This document shows, piece after piece, positions 24,695 through 31,845 of a DNA stretch of 64,000 nt. The position numbers and the translations under genes were made by a program. Positions within the stretch are counted from its first letter, which is position 1, and the number at the start of each line of letters is the position of its first letter. Source of the stretch: Roseomonas sp. CECT 9278 (lineage in GTDB: Bacteria > Pseudomonadota > Alphaproteobacteria > Acetobacterales > Acetobacteraceae); NCBI RefSeq assembly GCF_918698155.1, contig NZ_CAKKLX010000026.1:1-64000 (forward strand), given 5' to 3'. A model generated the notes under the pieces. That model had not been told where the DNA came from, searched no databases, and was given only the letters and a program-made list of their open reading frames with translations.

Positions 24695-25947
24695 TGCTGC
24701 GGCGCGCGCTGCTGCTGGCGCTGCTGGCCTTGCCCGCCGCTGCCCAGGACCAGGGCGCGGTGCATGGCGGGCCGGTGCGCGCCCTGGCCGTGGCGCCCGG
24801 CGCGCTGGCCAGCGCGGGCTTCGACCAGTCGGTGATCTTCTGGGACCTGGCGAGCGGGCGCGCGCGCGCCGTGGTGCGCTGGCACGCCGGCGCGGTGAAT
24901 GCGCTGGCGGCGCTGCCCGATGGCGGCGTGGCCTCGGGCGGGGAGGACGGACGCATCGCGATCTGGCCGGCCGATCCGCGCGCGGGCCGGCCGCTGCGCG
25001 TGCTGGAAGGTCACGACGCGCCGGTGGCCGCGCTGGCATTGCGCGATGGCGTGCTGGCCTCGGCGGCGTGGGACGGCACGGTGCGGCTGTGGCGCGAGGG
25101 TGCTGCGCCGCGTGTGCTTGAAGGCCACCGTGGCAACGTCAATGCGGTCGGGTTCCGCGCCGATGGCGTGCCGGTCAGCGCCGGCTTCGATGGCACGCTG
25201 CGCGCGTGGCGCGACGACGGGACGGCGGATGTGGTCGCCGAATTCGCCCTGCCGCAGAACGCGCTGGCCGCGCTGCCCGATGGCGCGGTGGCGGTGGCCG
25301 GCGTGGAGGGCGTGGTGCGGATCGTGGCGCGCGACGGCGCGGTGCGGGAAGTGTTCGCGGGCGCGCGCCCGGTGGTGGCGCTGGCGGCCAATGGCGCCGG
25401 CACGCTGCTGGCCGCGGCGGGGCTGGGCGGCAGCGTGGCGGTGCTGGCGCTGCCCGACGGTCGTTTGCTACAGACCCTGGATGGCCCCGGCACGCCGGTG
25501 TGGTCGGCCGCCTTCGACACCGATGGCCGCACGCTGTGGACCGGCGGGGCGGATCGCCGCGTGCGGCGCTGGGATGCGGTGGCGGGGCGTGCGCTGGGGC
25601 CGGTCGGCGAGGCGGCGGATGCAACGCCGCGCGACGGCCTCGACCCCGAGGGGGCGCGCGTGTTCCGCGCCTGCGCCGCCTGCCACGCGCTGAGCGCGCA
25701 GGGCGGCAACATGGCCGGCCCGCACCTGCATGGCCTGTTCGGGCGGCGGATGGGCTCCGTCGCGGACTATGCCTATTCCGAGCGGTTGGCGCGCGGCGAT
25801 ATCGTCTGGACGCCGCAGACGGTGGCGGACCTGTTCACGCGCGGGCCCGACGTGGTGACGCCCGGCACCAGGATGCCGGTGCAGCGGCTGGAGAACGCCG
25901 AGGACATGGCCGCGCTGCTGCGTTTCCTGGACCAGGCGACGCGCTGA
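24694..25947 (+). CDS. Secreted WD40 propeller fused to cytochrome c
   Basis: 417 residues: signal peptide (MLRRALLLALLALPAAAQ), then about seven WD40-like blades (25-300; e.g. ASAGFDQSVIFWDLASG, ASAAWDGTVRLWREG, WTGGADRRVRRWDAV), then a class I cytochrome c domain (315-417) with CAACH (C327, C330, H331) and axial M394 in GTRMP. The propeller probably binds a partner or substrate in the periplasm and the haem passes electrons. The start overlaps the SDR stop (TGATG), linking the two. Stop codon abuts that of the convergent gene. Confidence 0.85.
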   Translation: MLRRALLLALLALPAAAQDQGAVHGGPVRALAVAPGALASAGFDQSVIFWDLASGRARAVVRWHAGAVNALAALPDGGVASGGEDGRIAIWPADPRAGRPLRVLEGHDAPVAALALRDGVLASAAWDGTVRLWREGAAPRVLEGHRGNVNAVGFRADGVPVSAGFDGTLRAWRDDGTADVVAEFALPQNALAALPDGAVAVAGVEGVVRIVARDGAVREVFAGARPVVALAANGAGTLLAAAGLGGSVAVLALPDGRLLQTLDGPGTPVWSAAFDTDGRTLWTGGADRRVRRWDAVAGRALGPVGEAADATPRDGLDPEGARVFRACAACHALSAQGGNMAGPHLHGLFGRRMGSVADYAYSERLARGDIVWTPQTVADLFTRGPDVVTPGTRMPVQRLENAEDMAALLRFLDQATR

Positions 25948-26370
25948 TCAGCGCGTGCCGACCAGCCGGCCCTGCGCGTCGTAGCGGCGGATATTGCCGG
26001 CGCTGTCGCGTTCGGTGGTGCCGGACAGCCGGCCCTGCGCGTCGTAGTGGCGCACCGTGCCGTTGCCGCCGCGTTCGGAGGTGCCGGACGCGCGGCCCTG
26101 GCGGTCGTAGTGGCGCATGGCGCCATTGCCGCCGCGCTCGCTGGTGCCCGACAGGCGGCCCTGCTGGTCGTAGCGCCGCACCTGGCCATTGCCGCCGACC
26201 TGGCTCTGGCCGACCATGCGGCCCTGGGCGTCGTAATGCGTGACGGTGTTGCCGCTGCGGCTGCTGGAGCCGGCGATGCGTCCTTGCGCGTCGTAGCGAT
26301 ACTGCGTCTGTGCCAAGGCAGGCGCGGCTGCCAGAAGCGACAGCAGGAGCAGCACAACGAGGCGTGTCAT
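25948..26370 (-). CDS. Secreted YD-repeat protein
   Basis: 140 residues: signal peptide (MTRLVVLLLLSLLAAAPALAQ), then six tandem repeats of about 19 residues built on HYDAQGRxxGxSxxGGNGxVR, ending directly after the last unit. The motif is that of RHS/YD repeats, but here it forms a short stand-alone secreted protein without toxin or core domain. The DNA repeats (period about 57 bp, 25955-26310) are very similar, so copy number could change by slippage. ATG 26370 follows GGAAGGAAA. Confidence 0.75.
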   Translation of the reverse strand: MTRLVVLLLLSLLAAAPALAQTQYRYDAQGRIAGSSSRSGNTVTHYDAQGRMVGQSQVGGNGQVRRYDQQGRLSGTSERGGNGAMRHYDRQGRASGTSERGGNGTVRHYDAQGRLSGTTERDSAGNIRRYDAQGRLVGTR

Positions 26371-26435
26371 CGCGCGGTTTCCTTCCCGTCGGGGAGGATA
26401 CTGCCGCGCCGCGCGCACCCTGTCACCGAAATGAA

Positions 26436-27077
26436 TCAGGGCAGAAGGCGGTGGATCGTGACCTCGCGCAGCGTGCGGTCCTCGAGTTCCAGCGTGGTCG
26501 GGACGGCGTGGCGGACCAGCGGCTGCAAGCCCGCGCCGGGCAGGTAGGCGCGGCCGGGGTCGGCCAGCAGCACCTCGGCGCCCGCCGCGGCCATGGCGCG
26601 CAGCCAGGGCAGGATATGCGCGGTCATCGGCGCCTCGTAGCAGACATCGCCGGCAAGGATGACATCCCAGCGGCAGGCGCTGCCGACGATGTCGCCATCG
26701 GGCGTGGCGATGTGAACGCCGTTCAGCGCGGCGTTCAGGCGCACGGCCGCCAGCGCCAGCGGGTCGATCTCGGCGGCCTCCACCAGCGTGGCACCGGACA
26801 GCGCCGCGGCCACCGCCGCGATGCCGCAGCCGGCGGCGAAATCGAGCACGCGCTTGCCCGCGACGCGCGCCGGTTCGTCCAGCAGCAGACGCGCGGTGGC
26901 CTGCCCGCCCGGCCAGGCGAAGGCCCAGAAGGGCGGCTCGATGTTGCGCTCGGCCAGCCAGGCTTCGGTGGCCTGCCAGATCGGCGTGATCTCGGTGGCG
27001 AGGTGCAGCGCGATCTCGGGCACCAGCGTTGCGCGCGCGATCGTTGTGTGGGTGCGGACGAAGTCCTCGGGCGTCAC
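26436..27077 (-). CDS. METTL20-like lysine methyltransferase (ETF beta type)
   Basis: 213 residues from a GTG overlapping the ubiA stop by 4 nt. It is a class I SAM methyltransferase with WAFAWPGGQATARLLLDEP, motif I VLDFAAGCGIAAVAAALSGA, EIDPLAL, and the post-II block VILAGDVCYEAPM and LLADPGRAYLPGAGL. These blocks follow mammalian METTL20 (ETFBKMT) and its alphaproteobacterial homologues, which methylate lysines of the electron-transfer flavoprotein beta subunit. A nicotinamide-methylase or L11-methylase-like label is the broader alternative. Confidence 0.78.
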   Translation of the reverse strand: MTPEDFVRTHTTIARATLVPEIALHLATEITPIWQATEAWLAERNIEPPFWAFAWPGGQATARLLLDEPARVAGKRVLDFAAGCGIAAVAAALSGATLVEAAEIDPLALAAVRLNAALNGVHIATPDGDIVGSACRWDVILAGDVCYEAPMTAHILPWLRAMAAAGAEVLLADPGRAYLPGAGLQPLVRHAVPTTLELEDRTLREVTIHRLLP

Positions 27078-27973
27078 AACCGGCCGATCAGGAAGGCCAG
27101 TGCGACCGCCAGGCCGACATCGCGATTGGCCTTGAACAGCCGCAGGCACAGTGCCGGGTCGCGGATGTCGAGCAGCACGACCTGGCGCGCCAGCAGCGCC
27201 ACCGGCACCAGCAGCGCGGGGGCGAACCACCAGGACAGGCCGGCGAGCCATCCGGCCAGCGCCAGCAGCACGACCATCACCGCGTAGCAGCCGATCAGGA
27301 AGGGCCGAGTCGCGTCGCCCAGGCGCAGCGCGGTGGAGCGGATGCCGACCAGCGCATCATCCTCGCGGTCCTGATGCGCGTAGATCGTGTCGTAGCCCAG
27401 GATCCAGAAGAACCCCGCCGCCCACAACGCGAAGGCCGCGGCATCCAGCCCGCCCGTCGCCGCCGCGTAGCCGGTCGGTGCCGCCCAGGAGAACACCAGG
27501 CCGAGCACCGCCTGCGGCCAGTCGGTCACGCGCTTGGCCAGCGGATACAGCGCGATCGGCACCAGCGACAGCACGCCGAGCAGGATCGCGCTCCAGGGCA
27601 GTTGCAGCAGGATGAGCAACGACACCGCCAGCAGCCCGACCAGGAAGGCCAGCGCCTGGCGCGGCCGCACCGCGCCCGAGGCGAGCGGCCGTCCCGCCGT
27701 GCGTTCCACCTGGCGGTCCAGGTCGCGGTCCCACAAATCATTCACCACGCAGCCGGCGCCGCGCATCAGCACCGCGCCCAGGCCGAACAGGATGGTCAGC
27801 CACAGCCCGCGCCCCCAGGAGGGCGCGGCCAGCGCGAAGGCCCAGAAGCCCGGCAGCACCAGCAGCCAGGAGCCGATCGGGCGATCGAGGCGCATCAGCA
27901 GCGCATAGGGGCGCCAGCCCTCGGGCAGCCGCGCGACCCAGCCGCCGGCGCGTATGTCGGTGTATCCGCTCAC
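27074..27973 (-). CDS. ubiA: 4-hydroxybenzoate polyprenyltransferase
   Basis: 299 residues, about nine membrane helices. Prenylates 4-hydroxybenzoate in ubiquinone synthesis at the inner membrane. The two Asp-rich Mg-diphosphate motifs are present: N78-D79-x-x-D82-R-D84-x-D86 (NDLWDRDLD) and YAHQDREDD in the second half. N-terminal RPYALLMRLDRPIGSWLLVLPG is typical. GTG start at 27973; 29 bp separate it from divergent rsmE, so the promoters overlap or are very short. Confidence 0.95.
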   Translation of the reverse strand: MSGYTDIRAGGWVARLPEGWRPYALLMRLDRPIGSWLLVLPGFWAFALAAPSWGRGLWLTILFGLGAVLMRGAGCVVNDLWDRDLDRQVERTAGRPLASGAVRPRQALAFLVGLLAVSLLILLQLPWSAILLGVLSLVPIALYPLAKRVTDWPQAVLGLVFSWAAPTGYAAATGGLDAAAFALWAAGFFWILGYDTIYAHQDREDDALVGIRSTALRLGDATRPFLIGCYAVMVVLLALAGWLAGLSWWFAPALLVPVALLARQVVLLDIRDPALCLRLFKANRDVGLAVALAFLIGRL

Positions 27974-28002
27974 GCGCCGTATAAGGGGGATGGAGACCCG
28001 CC

Positions 28003-28728
28003 ATGTCCACCCCGCGATGCTTCCTCGACGATGCGCTGGCCGAAGGGGCCGAATTGCCGGGCACGGCGGCGCAGGCGCATCACCTCGGCACCGTGCTGCG
28101 GCGCGGCGTGGGGGATGCGGTGGCGCTGTTCAATGCGCGGGATGGGGAATACGCGGCGCGCATCGCGCAGCTGCGTCGCGACCGTTGCGCCTTCGTGGTT
28201 GGCGCGCGGCGGCGTGCGCCAGCGCCCGAGCCCGACCTGCGCCTGGTGGTGGCGGCGTTGAAGCGCGATGCGCTCGACTGGGTGGTGGAGAAGGCGACCG
28301 AGCTCGGCGTGTCCGCCATCCAGCCGGTGACCACGCGGCGCAGCGTGGTGGACCGCGTGAATGTCGAACGCCTGAGCGCGATCGCGCGGGGCGCGACGGA
28401 GCAATGCGAAAGGCTGTCCGTGCCGGTGGTGCACGCTGCGCGGCCGCTGCGCGCCGTGCTGGATGCCTGGGATGGCGCGCCGCTGCTGGTCGGCGCGGAA
28501 CGGCGCGATGCCGTGCCGATCCGCGGCGTTGCGGCGACGCTGCGGCTGCCCTGCGGCTGGCTGGTCGGACCCGAGGGGGGGTTCGACCCGGCCGAACTTG
28601 ACGACGCCACCCGTCGTGCCTTTGTTACCCCTGTCGCCCTCGGCCCTCGCATCCTGCGGGCGGAGACGGCGGCGGTGGCGGGCCTTGCGGTGCTCCAGGC
28701 GCTGGCGGGGGATTGGGCCGCGATCTGA
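28003..28728 (+). CDS. rsmE: 16S rRNA m3U1498 methyltransferase
   Basis: 241 residues, SPOUT-class methyltransferase. N-terminal PUA-like part (AQAHHLGTVLRRGVGDAVALFN) and C-terminal trefoil-knot with VEKATELGVSAIQPV, GWLVGPEGGFDPAEL and ALGPRILRAETAA. These are the family landmarks. It methylates U1498 in the decoding region of 16S rRNA in assembled 30S subunits. Followed by gshA after 36 bp, probably one operon. Confidence 0.94.
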   Translation: MSTPRCFLDDALAEGAELPGTAAQAHHLGTVLRRGVGDAVALFNARDGEYAARIAQLRRDRCAFVVGARRRAPAPEPDLRLVVAALKRDALDWVVEKATELGVSAIQPVTTRRSVVDRVNVERLSAIARGATEQCERLSVPVVHAARPLRAVLDAWDGAPLLVGAERRDAVPIRGVAATLRLPCGWLVGPEGGFDPAELDDATRRAFVTPVALGPRILRAETAAVAGLAVLQALAGDWAAI

Positions 28729-28764
28729 ACGCGCCGCGTCCTGCGGCGTTCGTGGAAGGGCTGC

Positions 28765-30108
28765 ATGTCGAATCCCGGCGAGTCGGATCCCACGCCGATC
28801 ACCTCGGCGCGCCAGCTTGCCGGCTGGTTCGCCGCCGGCAGCAAGCCGCGCGACGCGTGGCGCATCGGCACCGAGCACGAGAAGTTCGGCTTCCGCCGCG
28901 ACGGCCTGGCCCCGCCGCCCTACGAACCGGGTGGCATCCGCGCCATGCTGGAAGGGCTGATGGCATTCGGCTGGGAACCCATCCTGGACCGCGGCAACCC
29001 GATCGGGCTGAAGCGCGGGGAGGCATCGGTCTCGCTGGAACCGGGCGGGCAGTTCGAATTGTCCGGCGCGCCGCTGGCCTCGCTGCACGAGACGCATGCC
29101 GAGACCGCCGCGCATCTCGATGAAGTGCGCCGCGTGGCCGAACCCCTCGGCCTCGGCTTCGCGCCGCTCGGCTTCCATCCGCTGGCCAGGCGCGAGGACA
29201 TGCCCTGGATGCCCAAGGGGCGCTACGCGATCATGCGGCAGTACATGCCCCGCGTGGGTGCGATGGGCCTGGACATGATGCTGCGGACCTGCACGGTGCA
29301 GGTGAACCTCGACTTCGGCGACGAGGCCGACATGGTCGAGAAGCTGCGCGTCTCACTCGCGCTGCAGCCGCTGGCCACCGCGATCTTCGCCAATTCGCCC
29401 TTCGCCGAGGGCAAGTCCAACGGCTACCGCACGCTGCGCGGCAAGGTCTGGACCGACACCGACCCCGACCGCACCGGCATCCCCGCCGTGGTGTTCGAGG
29501 ACGGCTTCGGCTTCGAGCGCTTCGCCGATTGGGTGCTCGACGTGCCGATGTATTTCATCATGCGCGAGGGCCGCTACATCGACGCCGCGGGCATCCCGTT
29601 CCGCGCCTTCATGGAAGGGCGCGCCGAGGCGCTGGCCGGCCACACCGCGACCATGGGCGACTGGGCCGACCACGTCACCACCGTGTTCACCGATGTGCGG
29701 CTGAAGCGGTTCCTGGAAATGCGCGGCGCGGATGCCGGCGCGCCGGCCTACCTCACCGGGCTGCCGGCCTTCTGGGTCGGGCTGCTGTACGACGATGCGG
29801 CGCAGAAGGCGGCGCGGGTGCTGACGGCTGGCTGGTCGGTCGACCAGATCCGTGCGCTGCGCACCGCGGTGCCTGCGCAGGCGCTGACCGCGACGATCGG
29901 CGGGCGGTCGTTGCAGGATGTGGCGCGCGACGTGCTGGCGATCGCGCGCGATGGGCTGAAGGCGCGCGGGCTGGGCGAGGAGATACACCTCGACCCGGTG
30001 GATGCCATCGTGGCGACCGGGCAGACGCAGGCGGACCGTTGGCTGGAACGCCGTGAACGCGTGTGGGGCGGCGACGTGTCGCGGATCTTCGGCGAAGCGG
30101 CGGTGTAG
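28765..30108 (+). CDS. gshA: Glutamate-cysteine ligase (plant/alphaproteobacterial type)
   Basis: 447 residues. Catalyses ATP-dependent gamma-glutamylcysteine formation, the first step of glutathione synthesis in the cytosol. Class GCS2 landmarks: WRIGTEHEKFGF near the N-terminus, GEASVSLEPGGQFELSG, MRQYMPRVGAMGLDMMLRTC and FANSPFAEGKSNGYRTLRG. The length matches alphaproteobacterial enzymes that group with plant GSH1. Confidence 0.95.
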   Translation: MSNPGESDPTPITSARQLAGWFAAGSKPRDAWRIGTEHEKFGFRRDGLAPPPYEPGGIRAMLEGLMAFGWEPILDRGNPIGLKRGEASVSLEPGGQFELSGAPLASLHETHAETAAHLDEVRRVAEPLGLGFAPLGFHPLARREDMPWMPKGRYAIMRQYMPRVGAMGLDMMLRTCTVQVNLDFGDEADMVEKLRVSLALQPLATAIFANSPFAEGKSNGYRTLRGKVWTDTDPDRTGIPAVVFEDGFGFERFADWVLDVPMYFIMREGRYIDAAGIPFRAFMEGRAEALAGHTATMGDWADHVTTVFTDVRLKRFLEMRGADAGAPAYLTGLPAFWVGLLYDDAAQKAARVLTAGWSVDQIRALRTAVPAQALTATIGGRSLQDVARDVLAIARDGLKARGLGEEIHLDPVDAIVATGQTQADRWLERRERVWGGDVSRIFGEAAV

Positions 30109-30115
30109 GCGGGAC

Positions 30116-30352
30116 CTACAGGTCCCCCAGCCCACCCAGGATCCCGCCGACCACATCCAGCGACACCTTGGCGACGGTGACGGTGGCATCCAGCGCCGCG
30201 CCCGCCACCGCGCCCGCGGTCTCGACCACGCCGCTGGCGATCACGTCGATCACGCCGCCGGCGACATCCAGCGCCTGGCCGCCGTGGCTTTCGGCCTGGC
30301 GGCGGGCTTCCTCGCGCTGCGCCTCGTCGAGGTCGGGGGGATTCGGGATCAT
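30116..30352 (-). CDS. Small hypothetical protein
   Basis: 78 residues with an acidic/charged first third (DLDEAQREEARRQAES) and a Val/Ala/Gly-rich remainder (VIDVIASGVVETAGAVAGAA, then LDVVGGILGGLGDL) that could form an amphipathic or membrane-associated helix. A perfect ribosome site (AGGAGG, 5 nt before ATG) argues that it is real. No family recognised. It lies 62 bp downstream of tldD and may be its last operon member. Confidence 0.55.
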   Translation of the reverse strand: MIPNPPDLDEAQREEARRQAESHGGQALDVAGGVIDVIASGVVETAGAVAGAALDATVTVAKVSLDVVGGILGGLGDL

Positions 30353-30414
30353 CGGGGCCTCCTGACAACCGCGCCCAGCATGGCGCCCTTGATCCTTTCC
30401 ATCCAGGAAACGCT

Positions 30415-31845
30415 TCAGCGCACCGCGGTGCCGCCGACCGTCAGCCCCATCATCTTCAGCGTCGGCTGCCCCACGCCGACCGGCACGCCCTGGCCCTGCT
30501 TGCCGCAGGTGCCGATGCCCGGGTCGAGCGCCATGTCGTTCGCCACCATCGCGACCTTGGTGAGCGCATCGGGGCCGTTGCCGATCAGCGTGGCACCCTT
30601 CACCGGCGCGCCGATGCGCCCGTCCTCGATCAGGTAGGCTTCCGATGCGCTGAACACGAACTTGCCGCTGGTGATGTCCACCTGGCCGCCGCCGAAATTC
30701 ACGGCATAGAGGCCGCGCTTCACGGAGGACAGCACCTCCTCCGGCGCATGCGCCCCGCCCAGCATGACGGTGTTGGTCATGCGCGGCATCGGGATATGCG
30801 CGTAGGATTGCCGGCGGCCATTGCCGGTGGGGGCCACGCCCATCAGCCGGGCGTTCTGCCGGTCCTGCAGGAAGCCCACCAGGATGCCGTCCTCGATCAG
30901 CGTCGTGCGGTTGGTGGGCGTGCCCTCGTCATCGACCGTCAGCGACCCGCGGCGGTCGGGGATGGTGCCGTCGTCGATCACCGTCACGCCCGGCGAGGCG
31001 ATGCGCTGCCCGAGCAGCCCGGCAAACGCCGACGTCTTCTTGCGGTTGAAGTCGCCCTCCAGCCCGTGGCCGATGGCTTCGTGCAGCAGGATGCCGGGCC
31101 AGCCCGGGCCGAGCACCACCTCCATCTCGCCCGCCGGCGCCGGCACGCTGTCGAGGTTGACCAGCGCCTGGCGCAGCGCCTCCGCCACGCCGCCCTTCCA
31201 CGACGCTTCCGACAGCACGCGGGCATAGTCGAAGCGCCCGCCGGTGCCGAAGGACCCGGTCTCGCGCCGCCCGTCCTTCTCCACCACCACCGAGACGTTG
31301 AAGCGCACCAGCGGCCGCAAATCCGCCACGCGCTGGCCGTCGGGGCGGATGATCTGCACCGCCTGCCATTCGCCGAAGATCGAGGCCATCACCTGCACCA
31401 CGCGCGGGTCGGCGGCGCGGGCATAGGCGTCGATCTCCTGCAGCAGCGCGGTCTTGGCGGCGAAATCCATCGCGGTGAGCGGGTTGGCATCGGCATAGAG
31501 CCGCGCATTGGTGGCGCGCGGGCCGGCCTCCATCACGCCCGAGCGGCCCTGGCGGACCGCACCCACCGCCGAGGCCGCGCGCGCCAGCGCCGCGTCCGTC
31601 AATTCGCCGGCATGGGCATAGCCGGCCGCCTCGCCGCTCACGGCGCGCAGGCCGAAGCCGCGCGTGGCATCATAGGTGGCGGAACGGATGCGGCCATCGT
31701 CGATCGAGATGCCCTCGCTCTCGCGGTATTCGAGGAACAGCTCGCCATCCTCGCAGCCCTCGGTCGCCTCGCGCAGGCGGGCCTGCGCCGCATCGCGGTC
31801 GAGCAGGCCGAAGAACAGGGCGTCGGTGGTGGCAAGGGCCGTCAT
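30415..31845 (-). CDS. tldD: Metalloprotease TldD
   Basis: 476 residues. TldD pairs with TldE/PmbA to degrade unfolded peptides and mature modified peptides such as microcins; cytoplasmic. The zinc motif HEAIGHGLEGD is intact, and other family blocks are present (GPGWPGILLHE; SAFAGLLGQRIASPGVTVIDD; GQVDITSGKFVFSASEAY). ATG 31845 has AGGAG and overlaps the histidine kinase stop by 4 nt. TldE is not in the window. Confidence 0.95.
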   Translation of the reverse strand: MTALATTDALFFGLLDRDAAQARLREATEGCEDGELFLEYRESEGISIDDGRIRSATYDATRGFGLRAVSGEAAGYAHAGELTDAALARAASAVGAVRQGRSGVMEAGPRATNARLYADANPLTAMDFAAKTALLQEIDAYARAADPRVVQVMASIFGEWQAVQIIRPDGQRVADLRPLVRFNVSVVVEKDGRRETGSFGTGGRFDYARVLSEASWKGGVAEALRQALVNLDSVPAPAGEMEVVLGPGWPGILLHEAIGHGLEGDFNRKKTSAFAGLLGQRIASPGVTVIDDGTIPDRRGSLTVDDEGTPTNRTTLIEDGILVGFLQDRQNARLMGVAPTGNGRRQSYAHIPMPRMTNTVMLGGAHAPEEVLSSVKRGLYAVNFGGGQVDITSGKFVFSASEAYLIEDGRIGAPVKGATLIGNGPDALTKVAMVANDMALDPGIGTCGKQGQGVPVGVGQPTLKMMGLTVGGTAVR

